A stretch of DNA of 64,000 bases. Origin: Leucosporidium creatinivorum (lineage: Eukaryota; Basidiomycota; Microbotryomycetes; Leucosporidiales; Leucosporidiaceae). The notes beneath the pieces are model-generated. The model ran no database searches. It saw only the letters and a list, made by a program, of their open reading frames with translations, and was not told the origin of the DNA. Positions 1 through 10,224 of the stretch are shown piece by piece. Both the position numbers and the translations under genes were made by a program. Positions within the stretch are counted from its first letter, which is position 1, and each line of letters starts with the position of its first letter. The stretch lies in assembly GCA_001600635.1 (NCBI GenBank), contig BCKL01000002.1:1305425-1369424 (forward strand). The letters are read 5' to 3'.

Positions 1-3000
1 TGCTTCCCTTCTCGCAGAGGGCGAGTTCCAAGCCATCAGCCTCAGCGCTCCCCTCGACTCGCTCTTCTCGGACGCGTTCCAGAAGGTCCTTCTGACGAGG
101 AGGAGCAACTCGGGCTGCGGATGGGCGGGAGCGGAGCATCACTGCTTGCAGCCCGACTCGAGTAAGGATGGGTTTGACAAGAAGACGTGTCGCGAGGCCG
201 ACAAGGAGGAGAAGGCCATATCGGGGTCGTACTTGGTGAGTCCCGATAGCCTTAGGACCAGAGCTAGAGCTGACGACTACTCTACAGCTCCCCAAGGATC
301 CGATGAGCAAGTCGAGCAAGCCGACGAGCAACTACCCTCTCCTCGCCTTCTCCTACCTCCTTCGTCGCTTCGTCATGTGCCCTCGCTTCTGTCTCATCTG
401 CTTCAAGTGCGCTTGAACCTCTTTGCTCCCTCCTCGCTGTTCGCTGACCCTCGCCGTGCTCTTTCACAGGACTGTCGACCAAACGATCACGGCGCTCAAG
501 CCCTTCGTCTGCGACTCGCAACTCTGCCTCTTCCAGCTCATCTCGCTCGGCCTCGGTCCTTCCCTCGAACACGAGATCAAGACGAACGCTTCGGCCGTGG
601 ACCTCCTCGTCCAGCTCGCCTTCACCAGTGCCAAGGAGAATGCGCTCAAGGGCGAGCACCAACCTCAGGGATTGAGCTTGGAGGTCCCCGCCAACCCGCT
701 CTCGTACAAGAAGGGAGATGCGACGGTCGAGTTTGATGGATTGGATCAGTTTGCGAGGAACGCTGGAGTCGTCGCCCTCATCGCCGAGCTGCCTCCCGTC
801 GTAAGTTCTCCTTGCCCTCGACCGACCCTCGCTCGGAGAAAATGTGCTGACCTCACACTTTCACACCACAACAGCTCGACATGCGCGCCTGGCTCGCGGG
901 CGAAGACCTCTCGGACAACGACCGCCTCCTCAACCGCAACCGCAAGCTCCCCGACATGCGCGACGGATCCATCTCCAACTCTGCCTGGAAGCTCTTGCGC
1001 TGGATCGTCGCTTCCAACACGTCGTACCTTAAGCAGATCGAGGATGAGGACGAGCTGGTCCAAGGCGTCCCCAAGGCGTACAGGCAGTTCAGGCTCGTCG
1101 TGGGAAGTCCGGCGAAGGAGCATTTGCTCAAGGAGGCGATCAAGGCTGCGCAGGCGAAGAACGCGAACGCTAGGTCGTACCCTACGCTCTACGCTTGGCA
1201 TGGAAGCGCGGTCAAGAACTGGCATTCGATGTGAGTTGCTCAGCTCGCCTCGTCTCGTCGTCGCCGAGCTGATTCTCGCTTTCCACTCGACAGCCTCCGT
1301 GAGGGCCTTCACTTCAAGGAGACCATCAACGGACGTGCCTACGGCCATGGAGTCTACACCGCCAAAGACGGAGCCATCTCGATGGGCACCTACTCGCAGC
1401 CGTCGCAGGGCACCTGGAAGAACGCCGAGTTCGGAATCGGCAAGATGGCCGCGCTTGTCGAATTGGTCAACTTGCCCAACGAGTTCGTGTGAGTAGTTGA
1501 TCGTCTCCTGCTCGACTGTCTACCTCAACCGAGCTAACCTTGTTCGGTCGCCTTCGCAGCTCGAGCAACCCCTACCTCGTCGTCGACAAGCTCGACTGGA
1601 TCCAGTGCCGCTACCTCCTCATCCAGCGCACCACCACTTACAGCAGTACCTCGGAGACGACTGGCTCGGGTGAGGAAGCCGTCGGCGCCGCGAGGGGCCA
1701 CCTTACTCGTCCCATCGCTCTCGACCCGGCGCACCCTCTCGTCCTCAATAGCGCCAGGATTAGCATTCCCGATGTAACGCCCAAGTTGGAGGCGATGGAT
1801 AGGAAGTTGGCGGGAACGTTTGAGGAGCTGTGAGTCGATCTTGTTCGCCCGACCGAGGAGTGAAAACTGACCCTTCGCCTCGCCTCGTCTCGCAGCAACA
1901 TGTCCGACACCGAACTGATGAAGGACCCTCCTCCCAAGCGTCCCCTCGGTGCCAACTCCTCGTCCAACTTTCTCAGCTCGACTTCGCTCTCCCAGTCCCA
2001 ATCTCAAGGCGCCTCGTCCTCGGCGAAGGCCAAGCAGCCCAACCCCTTCGTCCCCGCCGACGCTACTCGCCTCAAGCTCATTCGTCTCCTTCCTCCGCCC
2101 TCTCAGCCCAATAAGGGAGCGAGCATGACCATTCAGAGGGAGATGAGGGTCATGATCAAGTCGCAGGACGAGAAGGGACCGACCGAGGCGGGCTTTTACT
2201 TTGATCCCGTGCTTTCGAGGGTTCCTTGAGAATGGGACGAGACCGATGGCTGACCCTTTCTCGTTTACAGGAGAGGAGCAATGACAATATCTTCACCTGG
2301 GTGGTCGAGCTCATCGGCTTCGACCCTGACTTGCCCATCGCCAAGTACGTCGCCCCGTTCCTCATTTTAACTGAGTTGAGGCTGACTCATCTTCTACCCC
2401 ATCTCGCAGAGATATGAAGGCCAAGGGCGTCACCAGTCTCTTGTTCGAGATCCGCTTTGGCGACAGGTGAGCGCTCAGCCTCTTCTGCCTGTCGCCGAGC
2501 TAATCATCTCCTCTTCACACAGCTACCCCCTCTCCCCTCCTTTCTTCCGCATGGTCCATCCGAGGTTCCTTCCTTTCATCCACGGCGGTGGAGGTGCGTT
2601 GAAAGCCGATGAGGAGGCTGAGGGCTCGGGAAGCTCACTTGTCTCGCTCGCGCAGGTCACGTCACGGGAGGAGGATCCATCTGCATGGACCTGCTCACTC
2701 CCAACGGATGGAATCCTGTCTATCAGATCGAAGCCGTGCTGCTTCAAATCCGCATGGCCATGTGAGTTTGGTCTTGCTCTCTCGGCGCTGCTCCTCAGCC
2801 CTCGCCGAAAGCTGACCGTTCCTCCTGTCCGCCCTCGCTCAATGTACTTCTCCATCTACTCTCACTCCACAGCTCCAACCTCGAACCCCGCCCCGCCCGC
2901 CTCGACCCTCAGCGCTGGAACGAGCCCTACACCATCAGCGAAGCCGTCGAGGGCTTCAAGCGCGCCGCCAGCACCCACGGCTGGTCGAGTGAGTCCCTCA

Positions 3001-3084
3001 TATCGCTGACCCTCGCGCTCCTGATGCTGACCTACTGCTCTAACAGTCCCCGAAGACCTCGACAAGCTTACTCGCGCCTACTGA
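1..3084 (+). CDS. PARP catalytic domain fused to UBE2Q-like ubiquitin-conjugating (E2) domain, 5' end outside window
   Basis: Spliced gene of about 12 visible exons, cut at the left edge. The first visible exon follows an acceptor near position 17. The N-terminal part has Cys pairs near 380-530 (MCPRFCLICFK, then CDSQLC). The middle (about 880-1800) is a PARP ADP-ribosyltransferase fold of the PARP6/8/16 type: YAWHGSAVKNWHS carries the NAD-binding His, and AYGHGVYTA the Tyr. The C-terminus is an E2 fold: SYPLSPPFFRMVHPRF, then GGGSICMDLLTPNGWNP with the catalytic Cys, as in UBE2Q. It ends LDKLTRAY with TGA at 3082-3084. PARP-UBC fusions are known from fungi, so ADP-ribosylation and ubiquitination are probably coupled on one chain; substrates are unknown. 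The last two exons lie inside the left inverted-repeat arm and are intact here. Introns use CTGAC or CTAAC branch sites. Confidence 0.85.
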
Positions 3085-4019
3085 TCGAGCTCGGACTCGG
3101 CTTGACCCTACTTGATCTCTCTTCCTCGCTTTCCCCTCTGCGCTCTGTTTTACCCCTCGCTCGCAAAATGTACCCTCTTCTCCCGTTGTGTACCTACACC
3201 CTCTCTAGCTCTAGCTCAGCTTGCCCTCGTTACCCTTCTCCCTCTCTCGCGTAGCTTTGCTGAAAGCCGCCGATTCTTTGACCTTAAGGACCAAGAGTGA
3301 GACTTGCGAAGTGGTACAGAGGAGAACACACGAATCAAGGAGACTATGAGCCGGTGTACCGAAGTCACTCGCCGCACCAAGCTCGAAGCTTGATCGCCGA
3401 GCTTGCCTCTCGAACCGCCGGACCCCTCCCGCTGGCTCGCTGATGCTCTACAGCTCGACCTCAGGATGATGTGAATCGATGTGATAATGATAAACGATGC
3501 TCCTACTACTAACTCCCTCCAAACCTCGCGTTCTGGCCGTTAATCTATGAAAAAGACCCGCTAAATCGACCCGGCTCGCCTCCCTGCGTCCACCCGGTCA
3601 GGTGGCAAACACCCCAAACAGCTTGAACTTGTAATTATCTACTCCTGGTTGTCCTGCGATCCGTAAGAGGTGTCCGGAGCGATTGGGATGGGTGCGAAGG
3701 AGCGAAAATGGCCGTACGCCGNAATATTGGACAGGACGTGTTTGGAGGTGATCATGAAGGTGATGGTTGGTGGAGAGTGATGAGAGCGATGTTGTGAGTG
3801 ATGGTGGTGAAGTTAGAAAGGTGTTGTAGGGTGACATGGTGCAAAACGAGCGGCGGTGAGGGAAGAAGGGAGGGTCAGCTCGGCTCTCCTTTTCTGACAC
3901 TGTACGCGACAAGACGCACCCTGCAGCTCGCATTCGACGTAGTGAGGTCCCTCGGTAACACCTTGGTCGATCTGAGTGACGCTGTAGCGGGGCAGCAGAA
4001 GGAGCGGAGGGTCAGCTCG
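2641..4019 (+). repeat. Left arm of a 1.38 kb inverted repeat
   Basis: This stretch reads as the reverse complement of 9803-11181. Positions pair as i with 13822 minus i almost throughout, so indels are few and balanced. Identity looks complete over several hundred bases around 3600-3930 and drops towards both edges. The arm contains the true last two exons of the PARP-UBC gene, the intergenic segment, and an antisense copy of the last two exons of the SGNH gene. An ambiguous base (n) lies at 3722, mirrored by an n at 10100. Outside the edges the similarity stops abruptly. Confidence 0.93.
3598..4019 (-). pseudogene. Detached 3' fragment of the SGNH gene
   Basis: On the minus strand this carries a copy of the last two exons of the SGNH gene that ends at 10224. 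The final exon is identical (VDNYKFKLFGVFAT then stop at 3598). The penultimate exon, starting at 3981, differs by at least two amino-acid changes (Lys to Glu and Val to Glu). There is no upstream coding sequence, promoter or start codon, because GT69 coding sequence follows from 4313 in the same orientation. It is a by-product of the inverted duplication and not a gene. It might still act as a 3' UTR or terminator for the flanking genes. Confidence 0.8.
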
Positions 4020-4312
4020 ACCCTCGAATCGCCGAGCTCCTGCGGTCTAGGAGTGCGGGCAGCAAGTCATGTCGCTCGTCTCAATGCGCATAAGGTCGTT
4101 TTCTGGGCTCAATGGAGCACGGGGTAGATGTTTGAGCGTCTGCGCAAGCTTCGGGCGAAGTAGTAGATCACTCGCCGAATCTTTTCGCAACGCCAAACGC
4201 TCTCAAGCTCGAGGTCGGGGACGAGATGATAAGAATAAGATACCTGATGATGCAAATGTGATACCCCGAGCTCCCTCTCTTCTAGCTAGCTCCCCCACTC
4301 CCCCTCCGCCGT

Positions 4313-7015
4313 CTAAGTTGGGCGCCATCCGTTGAGTAGCAAACGAGCCATCTGGAAGCCAGTGCGGCGCTGCTGCTTGGGTGCGATGCGACCTGTGAAA
4401 AGTGAATTGGTCAGCTGAAGTTCAGCGACGAGTTGAAAGAAGAAAGCTCACCTCCGGTCGTCCTCATCTCCTGGCAGACGAAGCTCTCTGGCGGCGTCCT
4501 CCATTCGTCGAGGACATACTTGCCGGAATGACTGAGTCCCGACTCCTTCTCCTCTCCCGTGCCGAACAGATCCAGCGCGAGCTGGGTGTGCGAGACCCCA
4601 GCGTAGGTCGTCACGCAGCGAGGGTTGACCAGGATCTTGGCCACAGCGTAGTCGAAGTCCTGATTGGGCAGCGAGCGAGGTCGGCGCTTCTCGTGACGGT
4701 GAAGCTTGACCTCCTCGACGACGGTGGGTGCAGAATCCTCCTCGACGGTCTCCGAGCCAAAGCCGAACCATCCGCGCTTCTTGAGCTTGGGAGCGGCGTC
4801 GTCCTTCTTCTGCTCGGCCTTCTTCACGTCGGCCTTCTTGACCTCCTTCTCCTTGACGGCCTTGTCCTTCTTGACGGCGGCGACGGGATCGGCAGCGTCG
4901 GGCATCTCGACCTTGGCCCACTGCTGAGCGGCGAGGGGCGCCTTGGCGGGCTCGAGGTCGGCAGGGGCGGCGAGGAAAGGGTCGTCCTTGGCGGGAAGGT
5001 TGGGCTGAGCGGCGGCGGCGGCACCAGCAGCTCCGGCGAGGGCAGCGGCGGCTCCTCCGGCAGCAGCAGCTCCTTCGGCGGCGACTCCTTCTCCTACGAG
5101 GGCAGCTGCTTCGGGAGCAGCAGCCTTAGGAGCGGCCTTGGGAGCGGGAGGTGCGGCGGGCTTGATCTTCTCGACAACGGCGGCGGGCTCCTCGGCGATG
5201 GGCTTGAGCTCGTCCTCGATCTTGACGGCGAGGTCGATAGGCCTTCCGACTCCTCCCTCGTCCTCATCGTACGCCTCGACCGGCCCTCCTTCGCTATCTC
5301 CCTCTCCCCCTTCCTCTTCGTACTCTTCATCATCCTCTTCCTCCTCCTCCTCGGATCCAGGCGGCAGGGGCGAGTTGCTCGCCTCGTTGTCCATCCCAGG
5401 ACCTCCACCCGGCGCCGCTCCCGTCTCATCGGCGAGGTAGTCGCCCGAGTTGGCGTATCCGATGCGAGGGTTGGAGGTAGGAGCGTACGAGGAGAGCATG
5501 GACTGGATGAGCTCCTCCATGAAGGGGTGGACCTTGCGCGCCTTGCCGAGTCGCTCGTCGTGGGCCAATCGCTTGGCCTCCTCCTTGACTCCCTCGCGGA
5601 AGGCGACCATCCACATATCGCGGCAGAAGTGGAGCTGTGAGGAATCCATACAGGGACCTTCGGACCAGCGAGGCGTCTTGCCGTCCGATGCGGCCGAGGT
5701 ATTGAAGACTCCAGCGACTGAGGATTGGTAGGTGACGCCGTGGTAGTAGGACTTGTGTGGGTCGACGATATGGGCGCCCGACTCGCAGCAGAAGACCTGG
5801 AAGGGGAGGTGAAGGGTGTAGCGAGCTCCTCCGTAGGCGTCGTGAGGGGGAGCTTCGTCGATGGGCGAGGTCGACTTGGAGCCACGGAAGAGGTTGCCGT
5901 CCATATCGCGAGTGCGCCAGCGGTCGTTGTAGATAAAGAAGCCGTTGTGCTCCTTCCAGTCCATCGAGCACACCATCGACGCCTCGTTGACCTCGCTCAC
6001 GCGGATCGTTTCGAGAATGTCGTTGGGGCAGGTGAAGCCCTTGAGCCAGATGACTCGGCTGAACTTGACCTTGCGGCGCTCCCACAGCTCGACGAGGGGT
6101 TCCAGGGCGAGGTTGCGAGTGTAGGCCTCCTCGAGAGGGTAGTAGGAGGCGGTGGGGTCGGCGGTCATGGGAGGGACTTGGCGGATTCGGAAGGAGATGC
6201 CGAGGAGGATCATTACTGCTTCGGCGATGTCGCAGATGAAGGGGGTCGAGTCGTTGGAGGCGTAGTCGACGAGGGAGACAAAGATGGAGTTGGGACCGAG
6301 GCGCTTGGAAAGCTGGACGATGACGGCGAGTTGGTCAATGAGGAAGTGGTCGGCGCCGTGCACGACGAGGGCAAAGTAGTAGAGGGCTCCTGGGCGAGCG
6401 AGGTCGCTCCAGTCATCCTCGCGCTGTTGCACGCCGAATGGCCTCGTCAAGGAGGAGCATGCAGCGGCAGCCCATCCGTTGAAGCCGAGGAGCTCGTCGA
6501 CGGCTCCGCGAACGACCTGCTCGTCGAGGTGGTAGGTGTCGGAGCTGAGGACGAAGGGCTTCTGAAAGCGATCCCAAAAGTCCTTGATGCCGTTTTGGAT
6601 GTCGCCGTCAAAGAGGTCGGGGTCCTCGTCGCGGTTGATGCGAGACTGGAGGAAGGCGTACTTGCGAGTGTCGAGGGCTTGGCCGGACAGAGGGGAGCCG
6701 AGGGTGATGCGCTCGAGGATGGCGGGATGAGCGATCTCGCCATATGGTGTAGGAGGCTGCAGCGGAGGGCGGCGGAAGAAGCGAAGGCGAGAACGCGTGT
6801 TAGCTCTGCTTTCTTGTAGCTCGGCAGCCAGCTGCAGCTCACCTTGGAGTCCCAGAAGACCCATTTACAGACAAAGATGAAGAGGATGCCACCTAGAACC
6901 CGCAGCCCGAAGCGATGTTGAGGAGTGAGGATGATCTGGCGTGTTGCGTGAAGCGAAGAGGTCAGTCCAGCGCTGTAGGGTTGCAGATCGCTTGTCAGCA
7001 GCTCACCGAAGCCAT
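4313..7015 (-). CDS. CAP59/CMT1-family (GT69) alpha-1,3-mannosyltransferase, type II membrane protein
   Basis: Four exons, about 830 residues. The first coding exon is only nine bases (Met-Ala-Ser, 7007-7015). The second encodes LRVLGGILFIFVCKWVFW, a signal-anchor consistent with a Golgi type II enzyme. The GT69 domain follows (residues about 60-370): FNGWAAAACSSLTRPF, VSLVDYASNDSTPFICDIAE, VIWLKGFTCPNDILETI, and DWKEHNGFFIYNDRWRTRDM with an acidic cluster. Cryptococcal CMT1 transfers mannose in alpha-1,3 linkage, and CAP59 is needed for capsule export. After the domain comes a low-complexity stretch of about 250 residues rich in Glu, Ala and Pro. The conserved tail then resumes (NPRCVTTYAGVSHTQLALDL). 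The last exon encodes GRIAPKQQRRTGFQM and ends at 4313. The gene is divergent from the SGNH gene and enclosed by the inverted repeat. Likely role: cell-wall or capsule polysaccharide synthesis. Acceptor and product are not deducible. Confidence 0.85.
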
Positions 7016-7788
7016 GATGATAGTGAGCTCAAGCCCTGCTCATGCGCAAGCGCCAAAGGACGACCTGGAGCTGCTCGACGAGGGAGAGAGCGCTCTCGTG
7101 GCGCGGTGAAGCTGAGCTGTAGCCTGCTAGACGAGCGCGCGGTGACTCTGCAGGGCTTGCAAGCTTGCTGCAGTCGACCAGTCGAGAAGAGAGGAGACGA
7201 AGAAGCGAGCGAAACGGACGAGGGAGAAAGGCGAGACGGCCAAGTACGAGCAGGAGACTAACTTTCGGCGGTAAATTCGAGTCTGTGCGCTCCGCAAAGG
7301 CCGTACGCTGAGCTCCTGAGAGTATATCTTGCAAATTTAAAGCTCCTGTACTTCATTTCAAGCCGCCGAGACCAGCGCCGAGAAGCTGGCCTTTGCGCCG
7401 AGGTGTACTGCAATAGAGCCGAGTTTGCAATGAAAGCTTCCTAGAGCTGACGAGCAGATTTACTAGCTGTACTAGACAGCAATTGGGTGCAGGAACTTTC
7501 AAGGTCTCGGCCCTGGCGCTTAGCTCTTCGTCGCTCAACCTCTTTCTCCTCCTCCGCCTCGTCGAATCGTCCTACAGCAGCAGTTCGGGCAGGGAGCAGC
7601 CACTCGACTCGCTTCTCCTTCTACCAGCTACGACAAGTCCACAGGGTTACAGGTTTAAGAGCTGCAGCACGGCCAGCCTCCTTGACACGCGTTCTCCGTC
7701 ACGCTTCTCTCGATTCGCCAGCTCGCCGAGCACGGAGCTCTGACGACCTACACGTACGGATCGAATCAATAACTATAGCACTACCAAC
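7016..7788. promoter_or_regulatory. Shared divergent 5' region of the GT69 and SGNH genes
   Basis: A 773 bp gap separates the two start codons. No ORF here looks real. It must hold both promoters and allows co-regulation. It lies close to the symmetry centre of the inverted repeat (about 6911), so an inversion between the arms would carry both promoters with their genes. Confidence 0.5.
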
Positions 7789-10224
7789 ATGCTGCACCGA
7801 CGTCGCCAGGACGTAGACGCCGACTCTGGACGGAGCTCGCCTGCCCCACCGCCTTCACGCTCCGCTCAACCTCCCTCGGCATTCGCTTCGCTGTTTCGAG
7901 GGACCAATCCCGACGGTTCAGCCAAGCAGTCAGCCTCGCGACGTCGGTTGCTCCTCATCGGCACCCCCGTCGTCCTCCTCTTCCTCTTCCTCCTCTCCTC
8001 CCCATCCAGCGACGCTTCCACCTCTTCTTCCTACGGCAGGGGGCGCTCCCTGCCCGGATTTAGCTCGCGTAGCGCTTTCGCCGCTTCTCGGAGGACAGAC
8101 GCTCTCGTACGAGCAGCGAGGAAGCAGCGCGCCCAGGCAGCCATCTCGCACGGAGGAACTGGAGGCTACGGTCCCGCCAACTTTAGTGAACCGCCTCCGT
8201 TCACCTTCTGCCCAACCTTCGGCAACAGCGATGAGCTCGGCAACGTCTACGGCCAGGAGGCCATCATGAAGACGAGGGCTCACGTTGGCTCGTCGGAGCG
8301 CATCAAGAAAGTCATCAAGCGCGCCATGGCAGGCTTGCCCATCACCATCGGAGTCCTCGGCGGTAGTGTTTCCTCCTGCCATGGACTGGACACCACCCAA
8401 GCCCACCCGCTCGGCAACCCAATCGGACCAAACTGCTACCCTCACCGCGTCTTTAGTTGGCTCAACGACGTGTTCCCGCATCCCGCCAACGAGCTTACTA
8501 ACGGTGCATGTGAGTAGTTGAATTGTCTTGCTCGAGAGCTATCGTATCGTTGCTTTACGCCCGTCCGAAATGCTCTCGGAAGCTCAAATCGCTGATCCAT
8601 TCCTCCCCCTCCCTACTTCGCCTCGCAGTGCGCCGAACTGGAACCTCCTACTTCGGCTTCTGCTCGGATATGCACTTGCCCGACCGTGTCGATCTCGTCA
8701 TCGTCGAATTCGACACCGAGGATCCTCAGTACGTCGCCTGCTCGGCGGAAGGTCTCTCGCTGCGGATGAGGCTAACCTCCCTCTTCCCTCCTACAGCGAC
8801 CCTACCTCCCTTTCAACTACCGACCTCCTCATTCGCTCGCTTCTCCTTCGTCCGGACCAACCCGCTGTCATCATGCTCGGCCACTTCAGTCCTCAGATCC
8901 AAGGAGAGCACGGATTCGCCGGTCCAGAGGTCTGGCATGCGGCTGTAGCTCAGTTCTACGATGTCGTTCACTTGAGGTGGGCTCGCAGTATCATACATCG
9001 CCTTTCACGGAGCTGACTCTCATCACACCAACAGCGTCAAGGGATTGCTCTACGAGGAGTACCTCATGAACCCTCAAAAGGTCCGTCAGTCGTACTTCCT
9101 CGACCCCATCCTCGCCAACTCGAAGGGACACGAGCTCCTCGCCGACACTCTGATCGCCTACCTCGAGTCGGAGATCTGTACCGTCTGGGATCAAGCCGCC
9201 CTCGAAACCGACATCGCCTTCCTCGGCGGCACCGTCCCCGTCTCCCCTCTCAACCTCGGCGAGGACTACCCCTCCCTCCTCTCCGGCAAGGGACTTCGCA
9301 AAGCCGCCGACGCAGGCCTCGATGCCGAGGATGCCGATGGAGCTTCTGGTCGCGCCGCTTCGTCGAGGAGCGCCTACCTCCGAATCCCTCCCTTCCGCAT
9401 TACCGACAAGCCTCACACGCTCTCCCACTTCCGCGAGATCAAGCCCAACTGCGCCTCGGCCAACGATCTGATCAACCCCCTTCCCGCCTCCGTCTTTGCC
9501 GGCTCGGGATGGAACCCCGTCGTCCCTCATCCCGACGACGAGGATGAGACGCACTACTGGTACACCGATGCGCCGGGAAGTCTGTTGAAGATTCCCATCA
9601 AGTGCGGTGCTGGTGATATCGCGGTCTACTACCTGAGGGGACCCGAGACGCAGGGATGGGGAACCGTTCTGTGCTGGGTCGACGACAACACCGAGGGTGC
9701 GGTCGAGTTGAAGGGTAGTTGGAACAGGGAGTACGGACAGCCTACGTGAGTTTTGCGTCTTCTTTCGACGTCGAGCTGCTCGAGGCGCCGAGCAACCCGG
9801 AGCGCCGAGCTGACCCGTCCCTCTGTCTGCCCCGCTACAGCGTCACTCAAATCGACCAAGGTGTTACCAAGGGACCTCACTACGTCGTATGCGAGCTGCA
9901 GGGTGCGTCTTGTCGCGTACAGTGTCAGAAAAGGAGAGCCGAGCTGACCCTCCCTTCTTCCCTCACCGCCGCTCGTTTTGCACCATGTCACCCTACAACA
10001 CCTTTCTAACTTCACCACCATCACTCACAACATCGCTCTCATCACTCTCCACCAACCATCACCTTCATGATCACCTCCAAACACGTCCTGTCCAATATTN
10101 CGGCGTACGGCCATTTTCGCTCCTTCGCACCCATCCCAATCGCTCCGGACACCTCTTACGGATCGCAGGACAACCAGGAGTAGATAATTACAAGTTCAAG
10201 CTGTTTGGGGTGTTTGCCACCTGA
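7789..10224 (+). CDS. Membrane-anchored SGNH/GDSL-type protein, probable cell-surface glycan-modifying or capsule-associated protein
   Basis: Six exons, about 610 residues. Residues about 45-65 form a hydrophobic anchor (LLLIGTPVVLLFLFLL) after a basic N-terminus, so it is probably a type II membrane protein. The SGNH block I nucleophile region is visible as ITIGVLGGSVSSCHG. Block III, normally ending in Asn-Asp, reads VDLVIVEFDTED. Block V (FLDPILANSKGHELLADTLI) has Leu where Asp-x-x-His is usual. Catalysis may therefore be altered or lost. A jelly-roll-like C-terminal region follows and the protein ends VDNYKFKLFGVFAT. The last intron (about 9904-10167) is much longer than its neighbours and contains the ambiguous base at 10100, so the final splice is the least certain part. 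The pairing with GT69 suggests surface polysaccharide work; no substrate can be named. Confidence 0.72.

Noticed and set aside
4402-5640. 412-residue plus-strand ORF opposite the GT69 gene
   Set aside because: It is the antisense of a low-complexity Ala/Glu-rich coding region in a GC-rich gene and has no domain of its own.
5725-6819. 364-residue plus-strand ORF opposite the GT69 catalytic domain
   Set aside because: Antisense shadow: the minus strand encodes the conserved CAP59 motifs in the same interval.
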